From PALSA-612 sp963846915 (GTDB taxonomy: Bacteria; Actinomycetota; Thermoleophilia; Gaiellales; Gaiellaceae): a DNA stretch of 64,000 nt. The stretch is taken from positions 434,001-498,000 of the forward strand of contig CAWJXV010000004.1 of assembly GCA_963846915.1 (NCBI GenBank). The letters run 5' to 3'. The notes beneath the pieces are model-generated. The model saw only the letters and a program-made list of their open reading frames with translations, did no database searches and was not told where the DNA came from. The translations under genes and the position numbers were made by a program. This document shows, piece after piece, positions 24,569-32,676 of this stretch. Each line of letters opens with the position of its first letter. Within the stretch, counting starts at the first letter, position 1.

Positions 24569-24814
24569 ATGACCGAGCCGACCGAGCTCTTCGACGATCT
24601 CTACCTCGGGTTGCGCGCGGGTGGGGCAATTCGCAAGCAGCGTCGGGGCGAGTCGCTGACCTCCGAAGAGGAGGCCGCGCTCACCCGCTGGCAGCGGCTC
24701 TCCCAGTGGCGGAAGTCGATCGCGATCGGCGCCTTCGTCGTCGGCACCTTCGGCCTCGGGTTCACGCTCGGCGGAATCGTGTTCAGCCGCCGCGGCAAGC
24801 GCGAAGCCGTCTAG
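24569..24814 (+). CDS. Small single-pass membrane protein
   Basis: The 81-residue protein has an acidic to basic N-terminal helix (ELFDDLYLGLRAGGAIRKQR, SEEEAALTRWQRLSQWRK), then one hydrophobic segment (IAIGAFVVGTFGLGFTLGGI) and a short basic tail, FSRRGKREAV. The tail suggests the C-terminus stays in the cytosol. I do not recognise a family. It shares a CTAG double stop with the convergent small membrane gene if the latter's frame is corrected. Confidence 0.7.
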   Translation: MTEPTELFDDLYLGLRAGGAIRKQRRGESLTSEEEAALTRWQRLSQWRKSIAIGAFVVGTFGLGFTLGGIVFSRRGKREAV

Positions 24815-25031
24815 GCGTCTACCGGCTGGATCTCGATCGGCTCGATCCCGAGTCCGACCCTAGCTTCTCCCACTCCTTGCGCGCGAAGTACGCGCAGAGC
24901 GCGGTCGCAGGCGCGGTGCCGAAAATCGAGTACCAGTAGCCCGCGGCGAGGAGGACGATCGCGATCGCGAGCTCGGCGACGCCGACCGCCACCCACCAGG
25001 TGAACGCGGACGACCGGCGCCGGCGGCTCAC
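24811..25031 (-). CDS. Small membrane protein, apparent 1-nt deletion near its end
   Basis: From GTG 25031 the frame encodes SRRRRSSAFTWWVAVGVAEL and AIAIVLLAAGYWYSIFG, two short hydrophobic segments, then FARKEWEKLG. In the given frame the tail becomes low-complexity (GSSRSRSSR, stop at 24819). With one extra G at the GGG near 24860-24862 it would continue VGLGIEPIEIQPVDA and stop at 24811. The second reading has the codon bias of the neighbourhood, so I prefer it. The gene starts 3 nt after the MprF-like gene stop and is probably co-translated with it. Confidence 0.6.
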
Positions 25032-25033
25032 GG

Positions 25034-26932
25034 CTAGCGAATCGCGGGCTTCGGGAGCTGGCCCTCGGCCCACATCACGGCGAGCCCGACGCGCGGCAGC
25101 CGGCGCGCCCGCTCGTAGACCAGGTAGCGCGGCTCCCAGCGCGGGTGGAACTTGGCGTTGAAGCGGTACAGGCTCTCGATCTGGAAGTACGGGTTGGCGA
25201 GCCGGGCCAGCCGGCCGACGAACCGCTCGGCGGGGTTGCGCGGCCGGTGCATGAAGCGCGCGAAGGCTGCGAAGTTCAGCGACAGCTCCTCGACGCCTTC
25301 GGCGCGCAGCAATTCGATCGCCTGCACGACGAGGAACTCCATCAGCCCGTTCGGCGTCTCCCGGTCGCGGCGCATCGCCGCCAGGGACATGGCCGGACGG
25401 CCGTAGGCGGGCACGAAGTGGAGGAAGCCGCGGATCGTGCCGTCGGCGTCGCGCGCGAGCAGGACGCTGCCGTCGCCGCGCTCCTCGCAGCGGAGAGTGT
25501 CCATCGCCATCGAGAAGCCACGCTCCGATGCTCCGTCGCGCCACAGGGCGGAGACGTGCTCGAGCTCGGCCGCGGTCGCGTCGTCGAGCTCGCTCTCCTG
25601 CACGAGCGCGGCTTCGTAGCCGGCGCTTTCGAGCCGCGAGACGGACTGCCGCACCTTGCGGATCGACCGGCCCTCGAGCGAGAACGTGCTCGTATCCACG
25701 ATCGCTTCGTCGCCGACGTACATGGTGCGCAGCCCGGCTTCGCGCCACAGCGGCAGCATCCGCTCGCTGGCGCCGAGCGCCGCGAGCTCGAGCCCGTGTT
25801 GCTCCGAATGGCGGCAGACGGAGGTCGCGAGCGCAGGCAGCGCCTCGTCCGGCCCGACCGGGTCGCCGGAAACGAGGAGCACGCCGTTCTCGATCCGGTA
25901 GCCGACGAACGCGCGCCCGTCGGGCGAGAACAGGTAGTGCGCGTCGCGGCGGAGCTTGAAGTACGAGAGCGTGTCCGAGCCGTGACGGCGCACGAGCTCG
26001 GCGGCGCTCCGGCGGACGTTCGCGTCCGGCAGGCTTCGCGGCGCTGCGAGCGGCCGGAAGACGACGTACGCGATCGCGCTCAGCGAGAGGACGGCGAGCA
26101 GGCCGGCGCCGAGCGGGACCCAGGAGAGCTCGTCGCCGAAGTGGACCGGGCCGCTGTCGAGCAGCAGCAGGTCGGCGGCCTCGCGGCGAATGGTCGAGAA
26201 CCCGGCGTGCGGAGCGGCCGCGAAGGCGGCGAACGCCGTCAGGACGTAGGCGCCGAGGGCGATCGCCGGCACGCGCCAGGCCGCGCCGCGCAGGCGAATC
26301 GGGTCGTGGCGCACGTAGAACGCGTCTCGTCCCCACCAGAGCAGACCCGCGACGAGGAACGACAAGGATGCCTCCTCGAGGTCGAGTCCCTTGAGCACAT
26401 CGAACGCCCCGAGCAGGAGCAGGAACGCGAGCGCCGCATGCAGAGCGCGTCGCCGCCGTCGCGCGAGGTAGAACGAGGTGACGATCAGCGCCGCGCTGGC
26501 CGGCAGCGCCAGGGCGTGGAAAACGGGAAGCGCCGTCACCGGTTCGACCTGCAGCAGCAGATGGCCGCGCCAGGACACGTTGGGCGTCAGCGCCGAGCAG
26601 ACGTTGACGACGCCGGTGATCAGCGCCGCCGCCGCCGCGAAGCCGGGGAGGCTGTCGCCGCGGCGCACGTCGCGAAGCGCTGCGACGCGCGTGTGCAGAA
26701 ACGGGCGCCAGGAGGCCGTGTCGCGGCGCGAGGGGAAGAGGTCGTGCCAGTCTTTGACGACGAGCCAGCACGCGACCAGCGTGAGCAGCGCCAGGCCCGG
26801 GTTCTCGACGACTCCGGTCAGCCGAAGCGCACAGGCGAGGGCCACGACTGCGACGCCAAGCTGCCACTCGTGGACACGCCGTCCGAGCACGCGCACGCGT
26901 GGGCCAAGCTGATGGCGTTCGAGTCGGATCAC
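25034..26932 (-). CDS. MprF-like phosphatidylglycerol lysyltransferase
   Basis: The 632-residue protein has about 7 membrane segments in the first half (GVAVVALACALRLTGVV, LALLTLVACWLVV, ALPASAALIVTSFYLA and others). The cytosolic second half is the DUF2156 aminoacyl-PG synthase domain: YFKLRRDAHYLFSPDGRAFV, GYRIENGVLLVSGDPVGPDE, RSIRKVRQSVSRLESAGYEA, GTIRGFLHFVPAYG and GLMEFLVVQAIELL, ending with FNAKFHPRWEPRYLVYE. MprF uses Lys-tRNA to make lysyl-PG and lower surface charge. It is shorter than the roughly 840-residue staphylococcal protein, so part of the flippase region is missing. The amino acid used is not certain. Confidence 0.85.
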   Translation of the reverse strand: MIRLERHQLGPRVRVLGRRVHEWQLGVAVVALACALRLTGVVENPGLALLTLVACWLVVKDWHDLFPSRRDTASWRPFLHTRVAALRDVRRGDSLPGFAAAAALITGVVNVCSALTPNVSWRGHLLLQVEPVTALPVFHALALPASAALIVTSFYLARRRRRALHAALAFLLLLGAFDVLKGLDLEEASLSFLVAGLLWWGRDAFYVRHDPIRLRGAAWRVPAIALGAYVLTAFAAFAAAPHAGFSTIRREAADLLLLDSGPVHFGDELSWVPLGAGLLAVLSLSAIAYVVFRPLAAPRSLPDANVRRSAAELVRRHGSDTLSYFKLRRDAHYLFSPDGRAFVGYRIENGVLLVSGDPVGPDEALPALATSVCRHSEQHGLELAALGASERMLPLWREAGLRTMYVGDEAIVDTSTFSLEGRSIRKVRQSVSRLESAGYEAALVQESELDDATAAELEHVSALWRDGASERGFSMAMDTLRCEERGDGSVLLARDADGTIRGFLHFVPAYGRPAMSLAAMRRDRETPNGLMEFLVVQAIELLRAEGVEELSLNFAAFARFMHRPRNPAERFVGRLARLANPYFQIESLYRFNAKFHPRWEPRYLVYERARRLPRVGLAVMWAEGQLPKPAIR

Positions 26933-26966
26933 CTTGTTTCCGGGTTCTGGGCGGCGCGGAGCGCGC

Positions 26967-27395
26967 CTACAGTAGCTTCAATCGGCGGACGGCAAGCCGT
27001 GCATTAGCCCGCAGCCATTCGGTCCGGCCCGTGGCGAGCAGGAAGCAGACGACGGCCAGCGGCAGCTCCCCGAAGACGGCGAGCAGGATCGCGATCTCGA
27101 GGTCGGTGCCCGGCGACGACGTCAGCACGTCGAACCACGCGTCGCACACGAGCAGCGTGCCGCTGATCGCTGCGAGCATGCGGACGAGGTCCTGTCGGCG
27201 GATCGCCGCCCAGGCGGTCGCGAGCAGCGAGAGCGCGAGGATCACGTCGAACCCCGTCCAGGCGGCGTCCCAGTGGTTGGCCACGTGCCGCGAAGGGAGC
27301 ATCTGGCCGAGCGCGATCGCCCACGGGATCAGGACGACCGCGGCGACCGCGAGCACTGCGGCCGGCCAGTTGCGGCGGAGATCGAGCCGCTCCAT
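26967..27395 (-). CDS. Four-helix membrane protein of unknown function
   Basis: The 142-residue protein starts MERLDLRRNWPAAVLAVAAV and has four hydrophobic segments: AVLAVAAVVLIPWAIAL, GFDVILALSLLATAWAAI, ILLAVFGELPLAVVCFLLA and a middle one around MLAAISGTLLVCDAWFDVL. I recognise no catalytic motif. It lies 34 nt upstream of the MprF-like gene in the same direction. The ATG at 27395 has a TATCGT box 6 nt upstream, so this gene probably leads an operon of three membrane-protein genes. Confidence 0.75.
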   Translation of the reverse strand: MERLDLRRNWPAAVLAVAAVVLIPWAIALGQMLPSRHVANHWDAAWTGFDVILALSLLATAWAAIRRQDLVRMLAAISGTLLVCDAWFDVLTSSPGTDLEIAILLAVFGELPLAVVCFLLATGRTEWLRANARLAVRRLKLL

Positions 27396-27401
27396 CTTCC
27401 G

Positions 27402-27407
27402 ACGATA
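27402..27407 (-). promoter_or_regulatory. Leaderless-type -10 box TATCGT for the 26967-27395 operon
   Basis: TATCGT (27407 to 27402) ends 6 nt before the ATG at 27395. Confidence 0.5.
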
Positions 27408-27459
27408 GCCGAAGGTCTCGAGCGCAGGAATAGCGCGGCCCTCGCCGAAGCGGTGGCGC

Positions 27460-27885
27460 GTGGGAATCCGTCCCGAAGAGCACGTGTGCCTCGACGCGCG
27501 CAGGCACAGCGTGGTGCTCTTCCGGCCGCTCGCGCGTGCGGTGCTGTTCTCGGTGGCGGGAATCGTCCTGCTCGTCCTCCCCTGGCCGGCTCCCGTCGCC
27601 GGCGCGCTCGTCCAGGCGGTCGCGGCCGTGACGGCGCTCGTCGCGGTCGTCGGTTGGGACCGGACGCGCGTTGTCGTGACGACGGAGAAGGTCTTCCTCG
27701 TGCGCGGGATCACGCGAAAGCACGCGTCGGCGGTGATGCTGCGGTCGGTCCGGATCGTGGCGCTCGAGCAGACGCTGCCGGGCCGCGTGCTCGGCTACGG
27801 CACCTTGCAGGCCGGCCCGCTCGAGGTCGAATACGTCCCGCATGCCCGCGACGTGCGCGACCTCGTCGAGCGCCTCGCGGCATAG
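27460..27885 (+). CDS. PH-domain (bPH2/YdbS-like) membrane protein
   Basis: The 141-residue protein has two adjoining membrane segments (LARAVLFSVAGIVLLVLPWP, VAGALVQAVAAVTALVAVVG). A bacterial PH-like fold follows: VVVTTEKVFLVRGITRKHAS, LRSVRIVALEQTLPGRVLGY and GTLQAGPLEVEYVPHARDVR. This is the usual layout of bPH2 proteins related to YdbS/YdbT. Function is unknown; some relatives have stress-envelope roles. The start at GTG 27460 is supported by gene length and by the divergent neighbour, but no clear signal marks it. Confidence 0.85.
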   Translation: MGIRPEEHVCLDARRHSVVLFRPLARAVLFSVAGIVLLVLPWPAPVAGALVQAVAAVTALVAVVGWDRTRVVVTTEKVFLVRGITRKHASAVMLRSVRIVALEQTLPGRVLGYGTLQAGPLEVEYVPHARDVRDLVERLAA

Positions 27886-28047
27886 GCCTGGGTCCGGCGG
27901 CCTGAGCCGGCAGGCGAGCTCGGCTGCGGCCTCGGGCGCCCCGCGCGAGTTCGCGTCGTGCGCCGCCTGATCGAGCTGCGAGGCCGCGTTCCCGGAGGCG
28001 TCAGACCGGCCGACGACGAACGTACGTTCCCGTCCGACGGGCCGGGG

Positions 28048-28053
28048 TAAACT
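28048..28053 (+). promoter_or_regulatory. Leaderless-type -10 box TAAACT for uvrA
   Basis: TAAACT ends 6 nt before the uvrA ATG at 28060. No SOS box was recognised upstream. Confidence 0.55.
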
Positions 28054-28059
28054 GGGCCC

Positions 28060-30900
28060 ATGAGCCGCGAAGAGCTGGTCGTCCACGGCGCCCGGGAGCA
28101 CAACCTCAAGGACATCACCGTCCGGCTGCCGCGCAACAGCCTCGTCTGCATCACGGGCCTCTCCGGCTCGGGCAAGTCGAGCCTCGCGTTCGACACGATC
28201 TACGCCGAGGGGCAGCGCCGCTATGTCGAGTCGCTCTCGGCCTACGCGCGGCAGTTCCTGCAGATGATGGAGAAGCCCGATGTCGACTCGATCGACGGCC
28301 TCTCGCCGGCGATCTCGATCGACCAGAAGACCACCTCGCGCAACCCGCGCTCGACCGTGGGCACGGTCACCGAGATCTATGACTACCTGCGACTCCTGTA
28401 CGCGCGGGTCGGTCGGCCGCACTGCCCGATCTGCGGACGCCCGATCGCCGGCCAGAGCCTCGACGCGATCGTCGACCAGGTTCTGCGGCTCCCCGAGGGC
28501 GCGAAGTTCACCGTCAACGCGCCGGTCGTCCGCGACCGCAAGGGCGAGTACAAGGACGTCTTCGAGGAGCTCCGCGCCGACGGCTTCACGCGCGTGAAGG
28601 TCGACGGCGAGCAGCGCCTGCTCGAGGAGCCGATCGAGCTCGACAAGAAGTTCAAGCACACGATCGAGGTCGTGGTCGACCGGCTCGTGATGAAGCCGGA
28701 CCTACGGCCGCGCCTGTCGCAATCCATCGAGACGGCGACCGGGCTCGCCGAGGGGCTGGTCGCGATCGACGTGATCGACACAGACGAGCAGATGCTCTTC
28801 TCGGAGAACTTCGCCTGTCCCGAGCACGGGGTCTCGCTGCCCGAGCTCGAGCCGCGCATCTTCTCGTTCAACTCGCCGCACGGCGCGTGCCCGCGCTGCA
28901 CCGGGCTCGGCTCGATGCTCGAGATCGACCCCGACCTGCTCGTCCCCGACCCGACGCTGTCGATCGGCGAGGGCGCGCTCGTGCCGTGGTCGGTCGGTGG
29001 GACGAGCTTCTACGAGTCGGTGATCCAGGCGATCGCCGACCGGTACGAGATCGACCTCGAACGACCCTGGCAGGACCTGACCGACGAGCAGCAGAACCTG
29101 TTCCTCTTCGGCACCGGCGGCGACCGCGTCTACGTCCAGTACCGGAACCGCATGGGTCGCAAGCGCTCGTACATGCTCGCCTTCGAGGGGATCGTGAAAA
29201 GCCTCGAGCGGCGCTACCGCGAGACCGACTCCTCGCAGCAGCGCGAGCGGATCGAGGAGTACATGTCCTTCCGGGCCTGCCCCTCGTGCAGCGGCGCGCG
29301 CCTCAAGCCCGAGGTGCTCGCGGTCACGGTCGGCGAGAAGAACATCCACCAGTTCACGCAGATGTCCGTCGCCCGGGCGCTCGAGTTCCTCGACGCGCTG
29401 GCGCTGACGGAGGTGGAGGAGCTGATCGGCGCGCGGATCATCAAGGAGATCCGCGAGCGCCTGTCGTTCCTCGACAACGTCGGCGTCGGGTATCTGACGC
29501 TCGACCGCGCCGCACTCACGCTCTCCGGCGGCGAGGCGCAGCGACTCCGCCTCGCGACGCAGATCGGCTCGCAGCTCGTAGGCGTCCTCTACATCCTCGA
29601 CGAGCCGTCGATCGGCCTCCACCAGCGCGACAACGACCGGCTGATCGGCACGCTCGAACGGCTTCGCGACCTCGGCAACACGGTGCTCGTCGTCGAGCAC
29701 GACGAGCAGATGATGCGCTCCGCCGACTGGCTCGTCGACATGGGCCCGGGCGCGGGCGAGCACGGCGGCTACGTCGTCGCCGAGGGGCCGGCCGCGAAGG
29801 TCGAGCGCAACGCGAAGTCGATCACGGGGCAGTTCCTCTCGCGGACGCGGACGATCGCCGTCCCCGAGCGCCGGCCCCTCGACAACGGGGCGTTCCGCGT
29901 CCTCGGCGCGCGCATGCACAACCTCAAGGGCATCGACGTCGAGTTCCCGGTCGGGCGCTTCGTGGTCGTCACGGGCGTGTCGGGGTCGGGCAAGTCGACG
30001 CTCGTCAACGAGATCGTCTACAAGGCGCTCGCGAACCGCCTCCACCGCATGCGGACCAAGCCGGGCGACCACGACTCGGTCGAGGGCATCGACTGCTTCG
30101 ACAAGGTGATCGACATCGACCAGTCGCCGATCGGCCGCACGCCGCGCTCGAACCCGGCCACGTACACCGATCTGTTCACGCCGATCCGGGAGCTCTACTC
30201 GCTCACGCCCGAGGCCAAGGTGCGCGGCTACAAGCCGGGCCGGTTCTCGTTCAACGTGCGCGGCGGGCGCTGCGAGACGTGCAAGGGCGACGGACAGATC
30301 AAGATCGAGATGCACTTCCTTCCGGACGTCTACGTCCCGTGCGAGACGTGCCACGGGCGGCGCTACAACCGCGAGACGCTGGAGGTGCGCTTCAAGGGCA
30401 AGTCGATCGCCGACGTGCTCGAGATGTCGGTCGAGGAGGCGCTGCAGTTCTTCGCCAAGATCCCGAAGCTTCGCCGCCGGCTGCAGACGCTCCACGACGT
30501 CGGGCTCGACTACATCAAGCTCGGCCAGCCGGCGACCACGCTCTCCGGCGGCGAGGCGCAGCGCGTCAAGCTCGCCAAGGAGCTCGGGAAGATCGCGACC
30601 GGCAAGACGCTGTACATCCTCGACGAGCCGACGACGGGTCTCCACTTCGCCGACATCGAGAAGCTGCTCGAGGTGCTGCAGCGGCTCGTCGACGCCGGCA
30701 ACACCGTGCTCGTGATCGAGCACAACCTCGACGTGATCAAGCAGGCGGACTGGATCATCGACCTCGGCCCCGAAGGCGGCGACGCGGGCGGCGAGCTGAT
30801 CGCATCCGGGACCCCGGAGGAGGTCGCCGAGGTCGAGGAGTCGTACACGGGGCAGTTCCTGCGGGATCTCCTCCGGGCGCGCGCCGTCGCCGCCGCATAG
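28060..30900 (+). CDS. uvrA: UvrABC excision nuclease subunit A
   Basis: The 946-residue protein is the damage-sensing ABC ATPase of nucleotide excision repair. Both ATPase halves are intact: Walker A GLSGSGKSSLAFDTIYAEG (about residues 31-49) and GVSGSGKSTLVNEI (about 641-654), with LSGGEAQRLRLATQIGS and LSGGEAQRVKLAKELGK as signatures. The zinc modules CPEHG ... CPRCTGLG and CETCKGDG ... CETCHGRRYN are complete. Length is normal for the family. The 159-nt gap upstream is GC-rich and holds no convincing gene. It is monocistronic. Confidence 0.98.
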   Translation: MSREELVVHGAREHNLKDITVRLPRNSLVCITGLSGSGKSSLAFDTIYAEGQRRYVESLSAYARQFLQMMEKPDVDSIDGLSPAISIDQKTTSRNPRSTVGTVTEIYDYLRLLYARVGRPHCPICGRPIAGQSLDAIVDQVLRLPEGAKFTVNAPVVRDRKGEYKDVFEELRADGFTRVKVDGEQRLLEEPIELDKKFKHTIEVVVDRLVMKPDLRPRLSQSIETATGLAEGLVAIDVIDTDEQMLFSENFACPEHGVSLPELEPRIFSFNSPHGACPRCTGLGSMLEIDPDLLVPDPTLSIGEGALVPWSVGGTSFYESVIQAIADRYEIDLERPWQDLTDEQQNLFLFGTGGDRVYVQYRNRMGRKRSYMLAFEGIVKSLERRYRETDSSQQRERIEEYMSFRACPSCSGARLKPEVLAVTVGEKNIHQFTQMSVARALEFLDALALTEVEELIGARIIKEIRERLSFLDNVGVGYLTLDRAALTLSGGEAQRLRLATQIGSQLVGVLYILDEPSIGLHQRDNDRLIGTLERLRDLGNTVLVVEHDEQMMRSADWLVDMGPGAGEHGGYVVAEGPAAKVERNAKSITGQFLSRTRTIAVPERRPLDNGAFRVLGARMHNLKGIDVEFPVGRFVVVTGVSGSGKSTLVNEIVYKALANRLHRMRTKPGDHDSVEGIDCFDKVIDIDQSPIGRTPRSNPATYTDLFTPIRELYSLTPEAKVRGYKPGRFSFNVRGGRCETCKGDGQIKIEMHFLPDVYVPCETCHGRRYNRETLEVRFKGKSIADVLEMSVEEALQFFAKIPKLRRRLQTLHDVGLDYIKLGQPATTLSGGEAQRVKLAKELGKIATGKTLYILDEPTTGLHFADIEKLLEVLQRLVDAGNTVLVIEHNLDVIKQADWIIDLGPEGGDAGGELIASGTPEEVAEVEESYTGQFLRDLLRARAVAAA

Positions 30901-31011
30901 GTCGCGTCCGGACCGACTCGACCGGCCGCGTCTCGCTTGCAAAGCCTGCAGTATGTTATAGATGAGCTGAGCAGGCAATTCGGCCCGTTTTCTGTCCGAA
31001 ACGGCCAGAAT

Positions 31012-31026
31012 CGGTGTCTGACACCG
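31012..31026. repeat. REP-like hairpin after uvrA
   Basis: Arms CGGTGTC and GACACCG flank a single T. A second, bulged stem (GGCCCGTTTT with GAAACGGCC) lies just upstream at about 30982-31006. Hairpins of this GGTGTC/GACACC type occur as dispersed REP sequences in other genomes; that is recalled and not checked here. The lack of a T-tract argues against a plain terminator. Confidence 0.4.
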
Positions 31027-31058
31027 GGCCTGCCGGAATCGACGCGTCCGCCCCGGAC

Positions 31059-31064
31059 TAAGCT
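31059..31064 (+). promoter_or_regulatory. -10 box TAAGCT for the Yip1-like gene
   Basis: TAAGCT ends 9 nt before the ATG at 31074, giving an mRNA with at most a few leader bases. Confidence 0.4.
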
Positions 31065-31073
31065 GGCTTCGGG

Positions 31074-31733
31074 ATGAGCGTGCCCACGCCGACATCGGTC
31101 GAGGTGCTCGAGCGCGAGTGGTGGGCACGCCTGCCGCGGCTCTTCTACGCGCCTGCCGGCGTGTTCGCCGAGCTCCATGACGAGTCGCGCGATGCGGCCG
31201 ACGCGCGCCAGGAGCCGCTCGTGGCGATCACGTTCCTGGCCGGGATCGCCATGTTCCTGTCGCTCGTAGCGCTCGAGCCGCCGTTCGAGCGCTACCGCGA
31301 CCTGAGCGCGCTCACGTTGATCGTCGAGTCGATCATCGGCGGCGCACTCGTCGGCATCTCCAACTTCTGGCTCGGCGGCGCACTCGTTTACCTCGGCGCG
31401 CGGGGGCTGGGTGCGGAGTCCGGCTATCGCCTGGCCAGGCACATCGTCGGCCTGGCGACGATCCCGTTCGTCGTCCTCCTCGTCGTCGCCTGGCCTCTTC
31501 GCCTCGGCCTGTACGGCTTCGACCTGTTCCGGACCGGCGGGAGCGACAGCGGCGCCGGGAGCGACGCGTTCATCGCGCTCGACGCGCTCGCGCTCGCGTG
31601 GACCCTCGCGCTCGTCGTGATCGGGCTCCGCCAGACGCAGCGCTGGCCGTGGACCAGGGCAGGGGCGGCCCTCGGGATCGTCGCGCTGTTCGCGATCCTG
31701 TTCGGAACGCTCGCCTTCGCCGCCACGCAGTAA
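31074..31733 (+). CDS. Yip1-like integral membrane protein
   Basis: The 219-residue protein has a soluble N-terminus (SVEVLEREWWARLPRLFYAP), with FYAPAGVFAELHDE matching the entry of Yip1-domain proteins. Four to five membrane segments follow (LVAITFLAGIAMFLSLVAL, LIVESIIGGALVGISNFWLG, HIVGLATIPFVVLLVVAWPL, FIALDALALAWTLALVVIGL, GAALGIVALFAILFGTLAFA). No transport or enzyme motif is visible. It is followed by a PadR gene with its own promoter, so it is probably monocistronic. Confidence 0.75.
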   Translation: MSVPTPTSVEVLEREWWARLPRLFYAPAGVFAELHDESRDAADARQEPLVAITFLAGIAMFLSLVALEPPFERYRDLSALTLIVESIIGGALVGISNFWLGGALVYLGARGLGAESGYRLARHIVGLATIPFVVLLVVAWPLRLGLYGFDLFRTGGSDSGAGSDAFIALDALALAWTLALVVIGLRQTQRWPWTRAGAALGIVALFAILFGTLAFAATQ

Positions 31734-31734
31734 G

Positions 31735-31763
31735 TTGACTCACGAATACTAAAACTTTAGTAT
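31735..31763 (+). promoter_or_regulatory. padR promoter with embedded operator
   Basis: TTGACT (31735-31740), a 17-bp spacer and TAGTAT (31758-31763) make a near-consensus sigma-70 promoter. A perfect palindrome ATACTAAA-AC-TTTAGTAT (31746-31763) covers the spacer and -10. The ATG at 31771 is 7 nt past the -10, so the mRNA is leaderless. PadR proteins commonly bind such A/T-rich dyads in their own promoters. Confidence 0.72.
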
Positions 31764-31770
31764 CAAGGTC

Positions 31771-32295
31771 ATGCTCACCCGGCTGCTGGTGCTCTGGCTG
31801 CTCTCCGAGCAGCCGCAACACGGGTATCGGATCAAGAAGATCCTCGACGACGAGGCGCTTCGGTTCTGGTTCCCGCTCGAGTACGCGTCCATCTACGCGG
31901 TGCTGCGCACGCTCGTCCGCGCGGGCTACGTGGAAACCGTCGCCGTCGAGCGCGAGGGGCGGCGGCCGGAGCGGACGCGATACGCGATCACGCCCGAAGG
32001 TCGCAGACATCTCGCGGAGCTCCTCGAACGCGCCTGGCAGGAGCTCCCGGCGGTCGGCGATCCGCTCGCGCTCGCACTCGCGGCTCGTTCGGATCTCGAG
32101 GACGAGGGCCGCGTGCCGGCTCTGCTCCGAGCCAGACTCGACGCTCTTCGGGTGCGGCTCGAGCAGCTGGACACCCGCGAGCGGTCGGCGCCTGCGCGGG
32201 CGATGGTCGATCGGCAGCGGGCGCTGACGCGGGCCGAGGTCGAGTGGGCGGAAGCGTTCCTGACCGACGAAGAAGGAGGCAACCCCGATGGATGA
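31771..32295 (+). CDS. PadR-family transcriptional regulator
   Basis: The 174-residue protein has the PadR winged helix at its N-terminus: LTRLLVLWLLSEQPQHGYRI, KKILDDEALRFWFPLEYASI, YAVLRTLVRAGYVETVAVER and RRPERTRYAITPEGRRHLAE. A C-terminal helical dimerisation region follows (RARLDALRVRLEQLDTRERS). It is expected to repress its own promoter through the palindrome just upstream, released by an unknown ligand. Its end overlaps the Nudix-like gene by 8 nt, so that gene is the likely regulated partner. Confidence 0.92.
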   Translation: MLTRLLVLWLLSEQPQHGYRIKKILDDEALRFWFPLEYASIYAVLRTLVRAGYVETVAVEREGRRPERTRYAITPEGRRHLAELLERAWQELPAVGDPLALALAARSDLEDEGRVPALLRARLDALRVRLEQLDTRERSAPARAMVDRQRALTRAEVEWAEAFLTDEEGGNPDG

Positions 32296-32653
32296 ACGCG
32301 GACCCGACATCCAGCTGATCGCGAACCTGGTCGTGGTCAGGCCCGACGGTCACGTGCTGCTCGTCCGCTACCGGCCGGACGACGAGCGCTGGTGGCTCCC
32401 GGGCGGGGATCTCGAGCCGTACGAGCATCCCGACGAACGCGCGCGGGAGATCCTGGCCGGCTTTCCCGGCTTGACGGTCGACGCGACGACGATGGGGGAG
32501 ATCGAGTCGTTCGAGGCCGACGCGGCTGGCACGTCGTCTTCAGCTATCGCGTCGACGCGGACGGCGAGCCGGGCGGGGACTTCCCGGCCGAGTGGTTCGC
32601 GCCCGATGCGCTCGCCGCGGACGGTCCACGGTCGCTGGGAACGCGACGGGTGA
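32288..32653 (+). CDS. Nudix-like protein with two compensating frameshifts
   Basis: The gene begins MDERGPDIQLIANLVVVRPD, GHVLLVRYRPDDERWWLPGG and DLEPYEHPDERAREIL, a Nudix-type fold entry. The Nudix box is degenerate: R-E-I is followed by LAGF instead of the usual EExG. From about 32520 the sensible translation moves to another frame (GWHVVFSYRVDADGEPGGDF, PAEWFAPDALAAD) and returns near 32622 to end HGRWERDG at 32653. One missing and one extra base would explain this. The gene overlaps padR and faces panB, 23 bp away. Substrate unknown; hydrolase activity doubtful. Confidence 0.55.
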   Translation: MDERGPDIQLIANLVVVRPDGHVLLVRYRPDDERWWLPGGDLEPYEHPDERAREILAGFPGLTVDATTMGEIESFEADAAGTSSSAIASTRTASRAGTSRPSGSRPMRSPRTVHGRWERDG

Positions 32654-32676
32654 GCAACGCGCTCGCGACTCGTGGC

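Noticed and set aside
14583..24814. CTAG shared by convergent stop codons at 14583-14586 and 24811-24814 as a special signal
   Set aside because: TAG stops after codons ending in C give CTAG by default in DNA with this codon bias, and many single stops here have it too.
27886..28047. Small gene between the PH-domain gene and uvrA on either strand
   Set aside because: Short frames exist on both strands but none has a start with a promoter box or ribosome-binding site, nor a recognisable pattern.
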